Assembly (NCBI RefSeq): GCF_032884065.1
Contig: NC_088871.1
Span: 12,500,393-12,564,392 of the forward strand
Direction of reading: 5' to 3'
DNA length: 64,000 bases
DNA from: Artemia franciscana
Taxonomy: Eukaryota; Arthropoda; Branchiopoda; Anostraca; Artemiidae
The translations under genes and the position numbers were made by a program. This document shows, piece by piece, positions 9,200 to 21,619 of the stretch. A model generated the notes under the pieces. That model saw nothing but the letters and a program-made list of their open reading frames with translations. It was not told the DNA's origin and made no database searches. Each line of letters begins with the position of its first letter. The stretch's first letter is position 1.

Positions 9200-10351
9200 A
9201 TAAATTTAATTACTTATTTGTTTCTGTGCAGTGAATTTTATTTCTTTTCCTTTTAACTCCACTATTTTTCAGTGCATCTGTGTTGCAAGTAAATACATAC
9301 ATACATTTGAATACAATTTAAAGTTAGAACAAAATTTGAATATCCAGTCAAATTTATCAAAAATTACTAATTTGGCTGTTTGGTATCATACATGCGACAC
9401 TGATGCTGATAGGGGGGTGGGGGGGGGGGTACTCTGCTTTTAATACGAAAATATATTTATTTTTTGTAAAATATTACATTTGTAAGCTTACAATAACAGA
9501 ACTAAAAGGAGGGATTGTCCAATACCTCCCCCGCCCTATTTTTAAACTTATGACCTGAAAAATCTTATGTAAAATTCCAGATCCCACTAAAAATTAAATT
9601 TTTCAAGGGGAGAGGGGGACTCAGAGGTGATTATCATTTTTGAAGCATTCTTATGCAAAATTTAAACTTAGGCCTAACGTAAGAAAAACTGAGTCGGGTG
9701 GTAGTCCCCTTCACACTTAGGAAAACCCGAATATGATAACAAAACGGACGGAAGCAAAATATGTATTTCAAATGAAAGCAAAAAAATGAATTTAGAACTT
9801 AAAGCTAAAAGATTACCGCAAAACTAAATTCCTAGATCTTCACCGTAAGTGTGAACATATTTTAGATACTCATTACACTTTAAATAATGAAAAAGTTAAA
9901 CTATGGCTGAGACAATAATGGTCTTAGTGGTTGGCATCCCCGTAATGTACAGCATTTCCGTTTTTTTCTTTTTATTTACTTCAAGGCTGTCAATCCTCAA
10001 AAGAACGTTTACAAGCACAAGCAAACAAGGACCCTTACATCAAGCTGGATCAAGTCACAGTCTCTACCATACATAGAAAGTAATGAAGATTTGGAAAGAG
10101 TGAAGTGGAGGAGTAGTATACAAAGTGGTTTTGGGCCCAAGAAGCTTTGGGCTACAATGACTGGCTAGTAGAACTACATGTCTTACTTTTTTGTAATTTC
10201 TCGAAGGGTGTATTTGGGCTTTTGTAAGGTGGGAGAATACGCCCTCTGTACTCGCCTGGTTTTGTGAAAATTTATCCAATCCTTTCCTTTTCCCTCCCTT
10301 TTTTCTATTTAAAAACACCAAGTCCATGGGACATATCTTACAGAGGTTTAC
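9200..10351. other. Intergenic or intronic; nothing firm
   Basis: Contains a G run at 9,413-9,430 and C- or G-rich patches around 9,500-9,720, otherwise AT-rich. No coding or repeat match was recognised. Confidence 0.5.
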
Positions 10352-10521
10352 CTGATTTCCATTATGCCTTAAAGTTATGCGTAGACCAGTGTTGACGATA
10401 CTGTATGCCATTAATAAATGCTCAATCTCTTTCAGTCCTTCCTTTTTACATTGACTAGAAGAGGCTTGTTGTTTTCTTACAGGAAGGTGGCAAAACAAGT
10501 TCTTAACAGTTACTGTTGTTC
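10352..10521 (-). CDS. PMS1: PMS1-like exon 4
   Basis: 170 bases from acceptor CTTTTAG, coding GTTVTVKNLFCHLPVRKQ and onward to RITLRHNGNQ. It contains the GTTV strand and the PVRK loop that contacts nucleotide. The end at 10,352 uses a CAG|GTAAAC donor. A GTAAGA 10 bases further is an alternative that would change the phase by one. Confidence 0.82.
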
Positions 10522-13500
10522 CTAAAAGGAAAAAACAGAGAAACAATTGGGCCAAAAGTAAATAACAAAGAAACCAGGAAAAAATAGCAGGTTCGGCAAC
10601 ATACAAACCTGGACAGACGTAAAGTTTCTTTGTTTTTTTTTTCCGGTATTTTAAGGACGTAAACGTGCAAGCGATAAGCTGGTGGCGTCTTCAAAAAGTG
10701 ACTTCTTCTTGGGGGATATTTTAAACTTGTAAAATATATGTATAATAAAAGTGTTATATATATAAGTTTAAGTGCAATTCTAAATGTTTTCTAATTTATC
10801 TAGTTACCAATGTTGCTAACTTTTATCTAGGTAACTAATTTCTAGTTACAAACCAATTGCACAGATACACAGGCATTGCAATGCAGGTGGCCAATGATTT
10901 ATCCTCTGAAGTAAACGCCACATCAATCAAGTCCTTGAGGTACCAAAGACAGAGAAATTGAAACCTAATTGTTTCAACTGGTTAAATGAGAACCTAAGAA
11001 ACCAAATAGATTTCAAAAAATTTGTAAATCTTGGAAATTCCATTTTCAATGAAAAAGGTCTCCATACGGTGTTGGTAGTAACGGGAGCTAAATTTAAAAA
11101 AAGGAGAATGGGCAAAAATCAGCAAAAAGGCTAAAAACAGATGGAACCAAACAGTTAACGAGGATAGTAGGGATCTAAGTAAGTAGTAAGTGTGTATTTT
11201 TAAAAAGAAATGATAATTTTGAAATAATAAGAAGAAAAATATTAAAAAATCGTGGAATCCGGTTATCATTAAACCTAAGATGGCTCCAGGAGCAAATAAT
11301 GTTTGTATTAAAAACGTTTCACTTTCAACCTAGCACTAGGCACCTATGCAGTTTTTTTTTATTCCGTAGGTTATTGCTACTAATAGTGGTATTCTACAAA
11401 TAGTTTCACAAATAATAACTTAATTTAAAAAGAAAAGTAATTAAAATGTCAATTAAATTGGATATTTAGTTTTAAAATAATTAAAAGAAGTCTGAAACAA
11501 AAAGACATACATAATCCTAAGGTGGGTCTAGGGGCAAAAATTATATTTATTTTCATATCATTAGCAAATTGATACGGTTCTAGTAGATATTAAAATCCAC
11601 TAGTCAGATAGCCTATTATACAAATTCTTATTTTAGCAGGAGTTTAATAGGAGAATATAAGATTAGAAGTAAAATCAAAAATATGAATTAGGCTTGAACC
11701 ACTTTTTCACACTATTCCAACCTTCCCAGAATCTTCGTTAACAGTGAGCATTTCTATTCAGTATACAAGTAATTGGTAAAATCTTCCTATTAAAAACAAT
11801 AAAAACCAAAATAGATTTGATTTTAATTTACTAGAAGCCGACTTCAATGGAAGGTTTAAGTTTATTTACATCCAACCTGAGACTTTCGAAAGAAGGAGGA
11901 TTCTTTTATGTTATGTTAAGATGTTCTTCTACTGCTTATAAGACAGATAGGGTTAGGTCAATTTGCAGAACATTTGGTAATCACAATAACATACAATAAT
12001 AGAGCCTTCTCATAGAAACAACTGGTCAAATATAAGAGTAAAAAAAATCCAAAACATATTTTCCATTTTTTTACACTTACCTAAACGCCGTTTAAATTAC
12101 TCTAGCCGGTACTGTACTACTTTGTTAGTTTGATTTTTTTTTCTTCGCTGTTTATCGTTTTTGTTTTTGTTTATTTATAATACTACGTATTTGGTTTTTT
12201 TATACTTTTACGGGTAATAAAGTCCATTCACTCATTCATTCATTCTACTCAAGATGCATCTGCTCTCCTTTTGAAGTAGTAGGTTCAAAAATGGATTGAA
12301 TGTCCTTTTTTTCCCTTTTGGGAAGCAAATACAGGGTGGCAAACGTATTCCAAACGCATCAGGATCATTTTAAAAACAACCTAAAGGCCGTTTAAATTAC
12401 TCTAGCCGGTACTGTCTACTCAAGATGCATCTGCTCTCCTTCTGAAGTAGTAGGTTCAAAAATGGATTGAATGTCCTTTTTTTTCCCTTTTGGGAAGCAA
12501 ATACAGGGTGGCAAACGTATTCCAAACGCATCAGGATCATTTTAAAAACAACCTAAAGGCCGTTTAAATTACTCTAGCCGGTACTGTCTACTCAAGATGC
12601 ATCTGCTCTCCTTCTGAAGTAGTAGGTTCAAAAATAGATTGAATGTCTTTTTTTCCCTTTTGGGAAGCAAATACAGGGTGGCAAACGTTTCCAAACGCAT
12701 CAGGATCATTTTAAAAACAACCTAAACGCCGTTTAAATTACTCTAGCCGGTACTGTCTACTCAAGATGCATCTGCTCTCCTTCTGAAGTAGTAGGTTCAA
12801 AAATGGCAGCTACACCTTTATCGACAACAGAGTGGCAATAAGTGCAAAAATGGCAGAAGTGGCTCCAAAAGTGGCAAGATAATTTTCAATAATCTACTAG
12901 CTCATCTTTGTATGTTTCCTCATCTTCAGATTTAGACAGACTAGCTCTCCAAAAACTACTTAAGGCATGTTGATGGCGCTATTTGGCGCATGTTATCCCT
13001 AAGGCGACAGATATACTCCTTAGGTTGTCACCAGAGTGGCATCCAGAGGGAACCCAAAGATTAGAGGGGAAGGGGAGGGAGAAGCAGGGGGGAAAATCAG
13101 TGGCAATAAGATGAGAGATAGTGGGGCGGAAGCTATCCCAAAGTGTATATAGCAGTAAAACTACTACTACTTACACCTCAGAGTAGCACTAGGTATCACG
13201 GTCTGTGGCCAACAACATTTTATACTGCCAATTCAGACCAAAAATACCTAAACTTGTGTCCATAAGCTTCCCGTATGAGAAGAGTTACTGTTTTAAACCT
13301 AGCTTGAAGTTGCTCTCTCCCTCCTCCTCCTGTGAACTGGTATGACTCAAGAGGACAAGCAATTTTCGCCAAAGGCTTAATTGACAAATACCCATTTCAT
13401 ACCTTGTTTAGCCGGGTATGGCTTCTGACATTTTATCTTCCCATTTGAATCGTATAAAACCATTGTCCCATTTTCTTCTTCTTTGTGCCTGGATACAAGC

Positions 13501-16500
13501 GAAACGTTTGCCATGCAGCAAATGGCATGAAAAGCTTCACCGCGAAATCCATATGACCTTAAATCATCTAGAATAAAAGCATACATTGAAACTATGTTGA
13601 ATAATTATCAAATATAGATAATAATCATTAGTATTAAGAATATATATTGTTGATAGTAACATAACAAAAAAATCTATTGTAATTGACTACAAAAAAGCAA
13701 AGCTAAGTAAAATTAGTGTATTTGAACATTTCATATACAACAAATAGCCTGACAAGCTATAACGCAAAATCCAAGCATACATGAAACTGTATTTAATAAT
13801 CATCAAATACAGATGATATTCATTATGATCAAGATTATACATTATTGGTAATAATATAATAAAAAATAATCAATTATATTTGAGTTCCTTAGTCCCTAAG
13901 AAACTGAGAAAATAAAAAAAGAAAACCCATTATTGATCTTTCTTTTGATATTTGCATATGTGTTCGAGTAGTGAAAAATTACAAAGCACATGATAGCCAT
14001 ACTATTTTTTGGTCATTTTTGCATTCGTTCTTATAGCATGTCTGAATTTGCTCCTTTTCTTTATTTACTTATTTATTTTAAAAAAATAAAGAACGATTAA
14101 AAATAGTTTAACGTGGCCATAGTTTCATCAATGCTCACGAGGACAACTGTTCTATCACAGAGAATAATACACAGTAACAACATTTTTCGTATAATTTCTT
14201 TTCTTTTCGTTTTCTCGACATACATGAACTCGACGCATGTCTAAAGTATTCCAAAATATGACAAATATCATAGTTAGCAAACAACTGGTGAAAACAACAA
14301 AAAAATTCTCTCATAACTTGCCCTTTTTTTGACATGCTTAAGCCTCAAAATACACAAAGATTGATGCTACCTAGACTTTTCCTAGGAAATTGTCTAAATA
14401 TTATTGAAAAATAAGAAAGTTTACATATTTTCATAGGTCTTCAGTGTATTTTTTAATCAAAAAAACATAAAGCATAGATCAAAAATGTAATTCAGAAGAT
14501 GGATGAAGTTGTACATCGGCAATCGAGTGATAAACGAATTTACGTCTTATGTTTAAACATTAAAACTGAAGAAAAATAGCATGCTAAAACTCGCACAGCA
14601 AATAGAAAACTCAATATTTAAATTTCTCAGTAACCTCTCTGCACTAAATTCATAGCACTAGATTAATTTACCAAATATGCTTGATTACAATTTAGGCTTG
14701 TTTTCCACATCCTAATTGTTGCCAACAATTTTTCGTAACGTCGAAGAAACACGCTTTTTAACTAACAAACATCTATTACTATTATTTTGGAGAACAATAT
14801 TAAATGGGGGGGGAGGGGAATTTTAAATGGGACCATCAAACATAAAATAAAATGACCTAAACAGCATTTAGTTTTTTAAAACGAGCATCAATGGAATAAA
14901 AAATTGTAAAGCAAATTTATTTTTATTCTTCAAATTTTTTTTAAATTTTACGCTCAATAACTATCAGCAATTATTTTCAACGGCATTTTAAATTGTTGAA
15001 AAATTTCACTAGCAATTAAAAACAATCTTCTGTTCTACAGAGGGACACATTTATTAGTAAATCTGTTGCTAAAATTTGTTTATTAAGACACTGGATACAA
15101 TTTCGATCCTTATGGGTATTTTATATTATGACCAAGTCTCTGCACGCATACTTTCCCTTATTTGATTCTCACATGCTTGAAAAACTTACCCAAATCACTG
15201 GTGTCTGTTATTTTTGAGGTACAATGCGCGGAGCCAAGAATCTGAAGATCAACAGGGCGAATTCCTGTTCCATCATCTCTAACTTCAATTACGTCAAGCC
15301 CATAATTATCCTAGTAAATAAGAAAAGATTTGGTCACTAAACGAAATACACAAAAAAAGAAAAACCTATAAATCGTACGATTTTAGAGATAAGTGCGTTG
15401 GACATTTTTATAACTTTTATTCAGTCGCCACAATTTTGTTAAATTGCAAAATGAAGACCCTCTGCATTCCCAAGATGTGCTAAGTGCGACCAAAAACGGT
15501 TCTCTTGCAGTATGTTGTACTTCTTAATCTGTACGTTTTTACTTGCGTCAAGACGTGAGCTTTTCAGTCTTCTTTGGCGCTATAATTTCAAGGAAAGCTG
15601 GGTACCAGGTTTTTGTGTGTGCTCTTTTTTATCACCCATGACATCACAATCTGCCAATCTTTTCGAGCTCCACATTGAACATGTTGAGCCAGATGCTTGA
15701 ATAGGGCATTATTCAAGCATCCTGCTTCTTCTTAGAGTGATTAAACGGCGGCAATGGGTTGCAACATCCGTTCAGTACAGGGCTGCCAATGTCAATTTGC
15801 CAATAACCCAAGATTCACTTGTAAAAAATATCCAGGTTTAAAAAGATTATCAGTGATACTCTTATTAAGGGTGATGCTTTATTCATATACTTTTCCCAAG
15901 ATCTCAAACTCAGAACTAAAAATTCAATATCCTGGGAGGAATTGCTAGGAGAAACTTCTGTTTACAAACCGTCAAAAGTGACAGAACCCTTATTAATTAA
16001 ATGCCGCAAGCCCACCTAAAAGATACTGGAAGGGGTGGTGATGTTCCACAAGAGACAAACTGTCTAGAAACAAACTGCTAAATCAGCCCAAACTAAACTA
16101 AACAACTTTTTGAGCTTCTGAGCAGCCAAAATGAATAAATCAACTTTAGAATGGGTTTTGAGAGTTTAGTGCACATAAGTACTTGACCGACTCTTAACTT
16201 TGTATATTTATCCTGTTGTAGCACAGTGGACTGATGCTCTGCTTGGCAACACTGGGCCCAGGGTTTGATCCCACCATAGAAAGGTTGAGACAAGCTTGCT
16301 ACTTGTCCCTTTAAAAAAGACTCAGCATCTGCAACGTTGACTTGACGCCGTATGTGCTATCAATGGCTCTGGTGAATCTTTGTACTTTTTTTTGTTCATA
16401 CAGAAGTTCACTATAACAAAAAAAAAACCCGAAGATTGACAAAAAACCTTTTAGCCTATGAACATTAAACATTTACAAGAAGGCAGTTTGGCAAGTCCAT

Positions 16501-17372
16501 ATTCAAATGAATTCAAATATATTCACAATATTGATAATATCCTTATTATAAATTTATAGATAAGTCCTTAATAAGAAGAAAAGTTTTATATGATTAATTT
16601 CTTTTGTTGTTAGATTAGGCATTTTCGCGTTGTATTCTGTTTTTGTGCGTGTTTGTATTTTGTACTGTTGTTTAATTTCCTTGCTTGTTTGTTATTTATT
16701 TATATTTTTGTGTATATATTGCCCATGGGCTTTCAAAATACACTTATCTATCTATCTATTTAAATATCTGATATTAAATATCTGATTCAAAATATCAAAT
16801 ATGACCAAAATCGAAAAATCAAGTCGCCTCACGACTTAAGAATAAAGAAAACACAATAGTTATGCTATTATGTAATTAGAGAATCAAATACATATAAGCT
16901 AAGCTCAAATCTCAAGATGCTATCTACAAATGACTTATCAAGGAATCGTGCTGTTGTTATATAATGTAATAACCTGCTTGTAATCACAGAAGCTAATGTA
17001 TGTAACAAATTTTCAGAAAACATGAGAGGCATACACTGATTTCAAATAAAACGTTAACCAATAACTATTGAAAAGTTAAATTAACTCACCAGTTTAACAT
17101 CAATAGAGGAGCAGCCTGCATCGATAGCATTTTCAACAACCGATATCCGATAACCGTTACCGTTATACTGATAACCGTTAACCGATAACTATTGAAAAGT
17201 TAAATTAACTCACCAGTTTAACATCAATAGAGGAGCAGCCTGCATCGATAGCATTTTCAACAAGTTCCTTTACTACACAAGAAGTTTTGATGATTATTTG
17301 ACTGCAACGTAAAGCTTGGACTGTGGCTTCTGAAAGGACTGTAATTTTATTCCCTTCTATTTTTTGATCCAT
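10352..17372 (-). CDS. PMS1: MutL homologue, PMS1-like, ATPase domain (four firm exons)
   Basis: Exons 17,372-17,214, 15,310-15,190, 13,567-13,403 and 10,521-10,352 join without phase conflict into 205 codons starting at an ATG in a GGACATGG context. The product is the N-terminal GHKL ATPase domain of a MutL protein. It has motif I KELVENAIDAG (Glu36 catalytic, Asn40 metal-binding), motif II VRDDGTGI (65-69), motif III YGFRGEAF (99-106), and GTTVTVKNLF with LPVRKQ (149-166). The N-terminal pattern SEATVQALRCSQII and the LPVRKQ word fit PMS1 better than PMS2 or MLH1. MutL proteins pair with MLH1 in the nucleus and relay MutS mismatch recognition. The linker and C-terminal dimerisation part are not firmly found; candidate continuations lie at 9.1 and 1.9 kb. 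Intron 3 holds a tandem array, and a Helitron would lie in a later intron. Confidence 0.85.
12082..12806 (+). repeat. 170-bp tandem array inside PMS1-like intron 3
   Basis: CGTTTAAATTACTCTAGCCG recurs at about 12,089, 12,387, 12,557 and 12,727, and CTACTCAAGATGCATCTGCT at about 12,244, 12,416, 12,587 and 12,757. The units are about 170 bp and nearly identical. The last one is truncated near 12,806. The first spacing is longer because of the insertion at 12,119-12,243. Confidence 0.9.
12119..12243 (+). mobile_element. LINE 3'-end insertion within the tandem array
   Basis: About 125 bp present only in the first unit, between TACTGT and CTACTCAAG. It ends in GGTAATAAAGTCC followed by (CATT)n, the style of a non-LTR retrotransposon 3' tail. 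It is a severely 5'-truncated copy. Confidence 0.65.
13403..13567 (-). CDS. PMS1: PMS1-like exon 3
   Basis: 165 bases coding DDLRSYGFRGEAFHAICC and onward to KPYPAKQ, with acceptor ATTCTAG and donor G|GTATGA. It carries motif III (GFRGEA), the lid region of the ATPase. The double Cys after 'AI' is also seen in PMS1 proteins. Confidence 0.88.
13570..13875 (+). repeat. Diverged tandem duplication, about 196-bp offset
   Basis: AGCATACATTGAAACTATGTTGAATAATTATCAAATA near 13,579 recurs with changes near 13,776 (AGCATACATGAAACTGTATTTAATAATCATC). The similarity runs for about 100 bp. It starts at the 3' splice site of exon 3. The rest of this intron to 15,189 is AT-rich with nothing recognised. Confidence 0.7.
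15190..15310 (-). CDS. PMS1: PMS1-like exon 2
   Basis: 121 bases coding DNYGLDVIEVRDDGTGI and onward to SKITDTSDL, with acceptor TTACTAG and donor GGTAAGT. It carries ATPase motif II. The usual 'DNG' is 'DDG' here, a change that keeps the essential first Asp and both glycines. Confidence 0.85.
16212..16396 (+). mobile_element. tRNA-derived SINE, copy 1
   Basis: Begins CCTGTTGTAGCACAGTGG (A-box-like), has a B-box-like GGGTTTGATCCC at about 16,261, and then the family body GACAAGCTTGCTACTTG, GTTGACTTGACGCC and CAATGGCTCTGG, ending in a T run. It shares this order with copies at 29.0, 35.2, 50.3 (minus) and 56.2 kb (minus). Confidence 0.8.
16610..16762 (+). mobile_element. Probable LINE 3' tail ending in (TCTA)n
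   Basis: T-rich sequence, then ATTGCCCATGGGCTTTC, then AAAATACACTTATCTATCTATCTA. A compact 3' UTR followed by a short tandem tail suggests the end of a non-LTR element. No coding part remains. Confidence 0.4.
17052..17263. repeat. 88-bp direct duplication of exon 1 end with splice donor
   Basis: 17,052-17,139 and 17,176-17,263 are identical at 87 of 88 positions (A/G at 17,060/17,184). Each contains the last 50 exon bases (codons for AIDAGCSSIDVKL and part of what precedes), the GTGAGT donor and the start of the intron. The 36 bases between them are made of ATAACCGTT-like words. The high identity implies a recent event. Confidence 0.95.
17214..17372 (-). CDS. PMS1: PMS1-like exon 1 (coding)
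   Basis: 53 codons, MDQKIEGNKI through DVKL, ending in a consensus GTGAGT donor at 17,213. The start was chosen because it lies close before the conserved 'ATVQAL..SQII' strand, with purine at -3. The frame stays open upstream to 17,594, but that part has no MutL similarity and is probably 5' UTR or promoter. The last 50 bases plus the donor are repeated at 17,052-17,139. Confidence 0.85.
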
Positions 17373-17901
17373 GTCCCTTAATCCTATATGAAGATAAAGC
17401 AGAATTGCATTAGTATTTAAAGCACTATGGATAAATATATCGCCACTGTAACGCCTAAAGGCCATATCTGACATTTTCAGACTTTTTAAACAATTACCAA
17501 AAACGGTTTGCCCTACTGCTCCTTTGATCCTCCTGATTTGGATTACTCTAGTGACCCTCCCTTTAAGCAAAACTTGGCAAACCCTATTTGACAATTATCT
17601 CATTGTGTAGTAACGTCAGATACTACATTTATGTGTGACAGTAACAATATGCTTGTACCCAAGAAAGGACTTGGGTATTCCTGCTAGGATTTTGGGTATT
17701 CCCTCAATTATGCAGGATTGTCTTAGGTTTGACAAGATTATTGAAGAAACTAAATTTGAGTTAAAGGGCAAACTGGGGTCTGATGGAGGCAAACCAAGGT
17801 AAGGGGAGCAGTTTCTCCCTCTGTCTTATAGAAAATTATGCCCTGGTTTCAGTGCCCTAGTAGCAACAAATAAAAGAAAGAACAGAAAAAGAGGACACAC
17901 T

Positions 17902-18506
17902 AGTGCTGGTAAATATTGAGCAGTTCATATTATTGACCCACAAAAAGTGAACATACCACTAGTTGCAAATTTTTTATGTTGATTCTGAAAACAATAATCA
18001 CTTTTCTTGCAAATTCATTTTTAAGCCTTTTTTGGACCCTTGAAAATGATAATTTCTTTCAATTTTTTTCCTTTTTTAGTATAAAAAAGGGTTAAAACAT
18101 TGGTCTTAAACCTTTTATTTCATTATAAAATTCATTTTTTTTTATAGTTATATAATCTTCAAGCATTGATTTGTAATAGTTAAATTCGAAACAAACATTT
18201 AAAAACACATTTCAACATATAGGTGAAACAGCAGTTTTTTTGGGCTGCCTAACAAAATAAGAAGAAAATATGGTGAATTTGTTTTCAATTTTTTTATTCA
18301 AATTAAAGTAGACAAATCAATATTTTTGACATCCAAAAAATATAGAATGAAATCTTTCTTTTCAAGGCCTCTAAAAAGGCTTAAAATTGAATTTGTAAGA
18401 AAAGTGATTATTATATTCAGAAAGATCATACAAAAGGGCATCTATTGGTGTGTTCACTTTATTTGTAGGTTAATAATATGAACTGCTCAATATTTACCCC
18501 AGTGCT
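17902..18506. mobile_element. Palindromic MITE, about 600 bp, long terminal inverted repeats
   Basis: The left arm starts CTGGTAAATATTGAGCAGTTC; the right arm read in reverse is CTGGGGTAAATATTGAGCAG. Similarity continues for about 190 bp per arm through AAGTGAACATACCA, AATAATCACTTTTCTT and TTTTAAGCC. There is no coding capacity. A related element is at 22,545-23,032. Confidence 0.85.
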
Positions 18507-19228
18507 ATGCAAAAGACATTTTCTATTATGGCTAATGAAAATAAAAATTACCCTTTCTGAATCAGCTATTATCTTAAGTTACTTTAATTTGTAGCTTGGA
18601 GCAATTTAAAGATTTCCTCCTTGTGTATACATAGCATTTTTTTTCTTACTAGAGATTGTAATAATAATGTTGCAATACTCTTGTCTATTTTAGCATTGAT
18701 TGCTCCTAAATAGAATATTTAAAACAAATAAAAGTAGTACCATAATAGACTATTCCTTGTTTTATGCTCTTTCTAAATACTGTGGTTTCTTTTTTCATAA
18801 TGTACCCCTACCTTCCATTGATGGTCCCATGTACCTTATAGCTCTATGCCTAGGATGTACAAAAAAAAACTAAAAGAAAACACCAAAAGAATAAAGTTAT
18901 CAATCTAAAACATGCAATGTCTTTAGGCTATAATAATGATATTATCATTTTTCCTTCCACTTCTAGGCTATCCACACTTTTAAATAATTGGCTAACCTAT
19001 TTTTTTCCAAATTTTTGTTGAAATCCCTTGGCCAAGCCACCACAAAGTGATTGTCACTGGCAAAGAAAGCATCAAAGATGGCTTAGCATAGAGGGCATGA
19101 CAGATCAAGATGTGATAAACAATAAAGTAATAGCCTACATGATTAAGGGCCAGACCAGCATATAAAATATATGGGACCAGCAGAGGGGGGATTGTGAGAA
19201 AAGCAACCATGATTTACATATCCACTCT

Positions 19229-19390
19229 AGTTAATTGACTTCTTGCTATCTTGGAAAGGGTTTAGGTTAGGAAAATGAAACTTTCAGGGATGGGTCTACA
19301 GGCTAAATTATGTCCCAGGAAGGTATTTTAAGGTACCCCTCTCCACTCCTTTTCCCTCTAGAGGGCCCTGAAAATTTCCTACATGACAGG
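19229..19390 (+). repeat. Left arm of a long inverted repeat
   Basis: Pairs with 21,620-21,783 in reverse complement. TTAATTGACTTCTTGCTATC, GGGTTTAGGTTAGGAAAA and GAAACTTTCAGGGATG are shared in order over about 160 bp, at roughly three-quarters identity. Confidence 0.8.
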
Positions 19391-19559
19391 TCTATACCTA
19401 CTGAAATTTTGACAAAAACAACATTTTACCTTAATTTTCAGTTACTAGTTGCTTTTTCTCTGCCTTTAGTTCTGAAAATGCAATTCCTGTTATTTGAGTA
19501 GAATTTTGAGCCATATCAATGTTTTTTTTTTCAAAATTTAGGAAATGTATTTGCATATC

Positions 19560-21380
19560 TTTAAAACCTTATAGCCTGAGGCCACCAATTCCACCAAACA
19601 ACTGAAGAAGAGACATGAAAAAAGGTTAGCTGAAAATATAAAAAATAATCCCAAGCTGTTTTGGCAGTATGGTTCTGTTAAATGTTGAAATAGGCACTCT
19701 GTCCCTGATTTGACTCATCATGGTCAGACAGTATCAGACCCAGCTATTAAAGCCAATATCCTAAATAAGCAATTTGCATCAGCTTTTACATCAGAAACTG
19801 CTAGTAAGCTCCCAGCTCCCCCCTCAAATATTGTTACTTGACCAATGCCACCTCTTGAGCTGATTGAGGAGTCTGTTATGAAACAGCTAGCTTTGTTGAA
19901 TGTAAATAAATCTGCAGGGCCAGATGGCCTCCACCCCTGTCTCTTGCATGAGTGCAGAACAGAAATAGTATACCCACTTTCAAAGCTCATTAGACTATCT
20001 CTTGATAGCTCAAAGCTTCCTGCTGAGTGGAAAGTGGCATATTACCCCCATTCACAAAAAGGGAAGGAAAGATTCTGTGGAAAATTACTGGCCTATTAAT
20101 ATTACCTCTGTTGTTGTTAAGCTTCTTGAATGTATTGTCAACAAAGCAGTTATTGAGCATCTTGATTGGAATAATCTTCTTAACAGTTCTCAACATGGTT
20201 TCCAATGCAACAGATCAGTTGACACTAATCTGCTTGAGTCATATGACTATATTACAAAACTACTGGAGTTGGGAGTCCCTGTTGACATGATCCTCCTTGA
20301 TTTTTCAAAAGCATTTGACAAAGTTTGTCATAGGAGACTTGAGTTTAAGCTACAATCTATTGGTTTGGAGAAAAAAATTCTTAAATGGATCCTGGATTTC
20401 TTGAGGAATTGTGTTCAGCATGTAAGACTGTTTGATGCAGATGGCAATCCTATTCTATCCTCCTCTCAGAGTGTTATCAGTGGGGTTCCACAGGGTAGTG
20501 CTCTTGGCCCCACCATGTTCAATATTTTCATAAATGAAGCTCTTCTAGTGCTTAAAAGCAGGATGACATTATATGCTGATGATTCCAAGGTAATTAGTCT
20601 AGCTAGCACTCTTGAAGATACTTCCCAACTTCAAAATGACCCTGATCTCCTTAGCATGTGGGCAAAATCTTGGCTACTTACTTTCAATGTGTCAAAATGT
20701 CATGTTTTACACTTTGGGCACAAGAATATCAATACAACTTACTCTCTTTATGGTCAGCTCCTTTATCTAGTGTTGGAAGAACATGACCTAGGAGTAATTG
20801 TTGACAATGATCTTAAATTTAGCACTCATGCAAAGAAGGCAGCAGCATCAGCTAGCTCATCACTAGGGCTCATAAAAAGAACAATTTCCTCCCATTCTCC
20901 TAAAATTCTGAGCCTTTTGTATTAAGGACTTGTTTGGCCAAGGCTTGAGACAGGCTTGGTCCTTGCATCCCCCTTTTTCAAAAAAGATGTTAAAATTCTT
21001 GAAGATGTCCAGAGAAGAGCCACTAAGATGGTGAGTGGACTGCATGAGCTCCCTTACCCTAAAAGGCTATGCAAGCTGAAACTCCCAGCTCTGGTTTATA
21101 GAAGAAGACAGGGTGATGCCATTCTGGTTCATAAACTTATTAATTCCAAGGCAGTTCCTGGTCTTCTTCCTCTGGCGTCTCAGGATTCTTGTACAAGGGG
21201 ACATAACTTGAAGTTATCCAGGCATTTCTCCTCAAAGTGGCAACATGCCCATTTTCTTACCAATTGTGTTGCTAACCTCTGGAAAAAATTACTCCCAGAT
21301 ACCATTGCTGCCCAAACCACAGACAGCTTTAAGAACCATCTTGACAACAAATGGTCAAAAAAAAGAATGGAAGTATAACT
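19560..21380 (+). pseudogene. CR1/L2-like retrotransposon reverse transcriptase, degraded
   Basis: A 5'-truncated non-LTR retrotransposon. Homology starts with polymerase-domain preamble words (NPKLFWQYG, SAGPDGLHP) and continues through the reverse transcriptase: [32 protein letters not shown], catalytic LYADDSKV, and the C-terminal LGVIVDNDLKF and QRRATKMVSGL. It is broken by stops near 19,686 and 19,840, a frameshift near 20,045 and a stop at 20,923-20,925. The endonuclease is missing. It lies between the inverted arms at 19,229 and 21,620, upstream of the BZW gene and on the same strand. Confidence 0.88.
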
Positions 21381-21619
21381 GGGAAGCACTTGAATCAGCA
21401 ACATCAAACTACTAGTCAAGTGTATATATTCAACTATGTGTCATGTGTTATCAAATCTGGAGTTTCTACAAGGAAAAATCCTTATATTGCTCCAAGTTGC
21501 AACTTAAGGTAATTTAAGGTAAAATGGAATTGAGACAAGTTATGAAGCTGAAAACAACTTTGTTGTACTTCAATTAAGCAGAACATCTATTTTGCAAGGT
21601 TTCATTTTTATAACACACA

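Noticed and set aside
16212-16285. Functional tRNA gene in SINE heads
   Set aside because: A and B boxes are present but the cloverleaf does not close; only 63,106-63,177 folds as a full tRNA.
17373-17594. N-terminal extension of PMS1-like exon 1 to 17,594
   Set aside because: The extra 74 codons lack MutL similarity and the family starts close to the ATVQAL strand.
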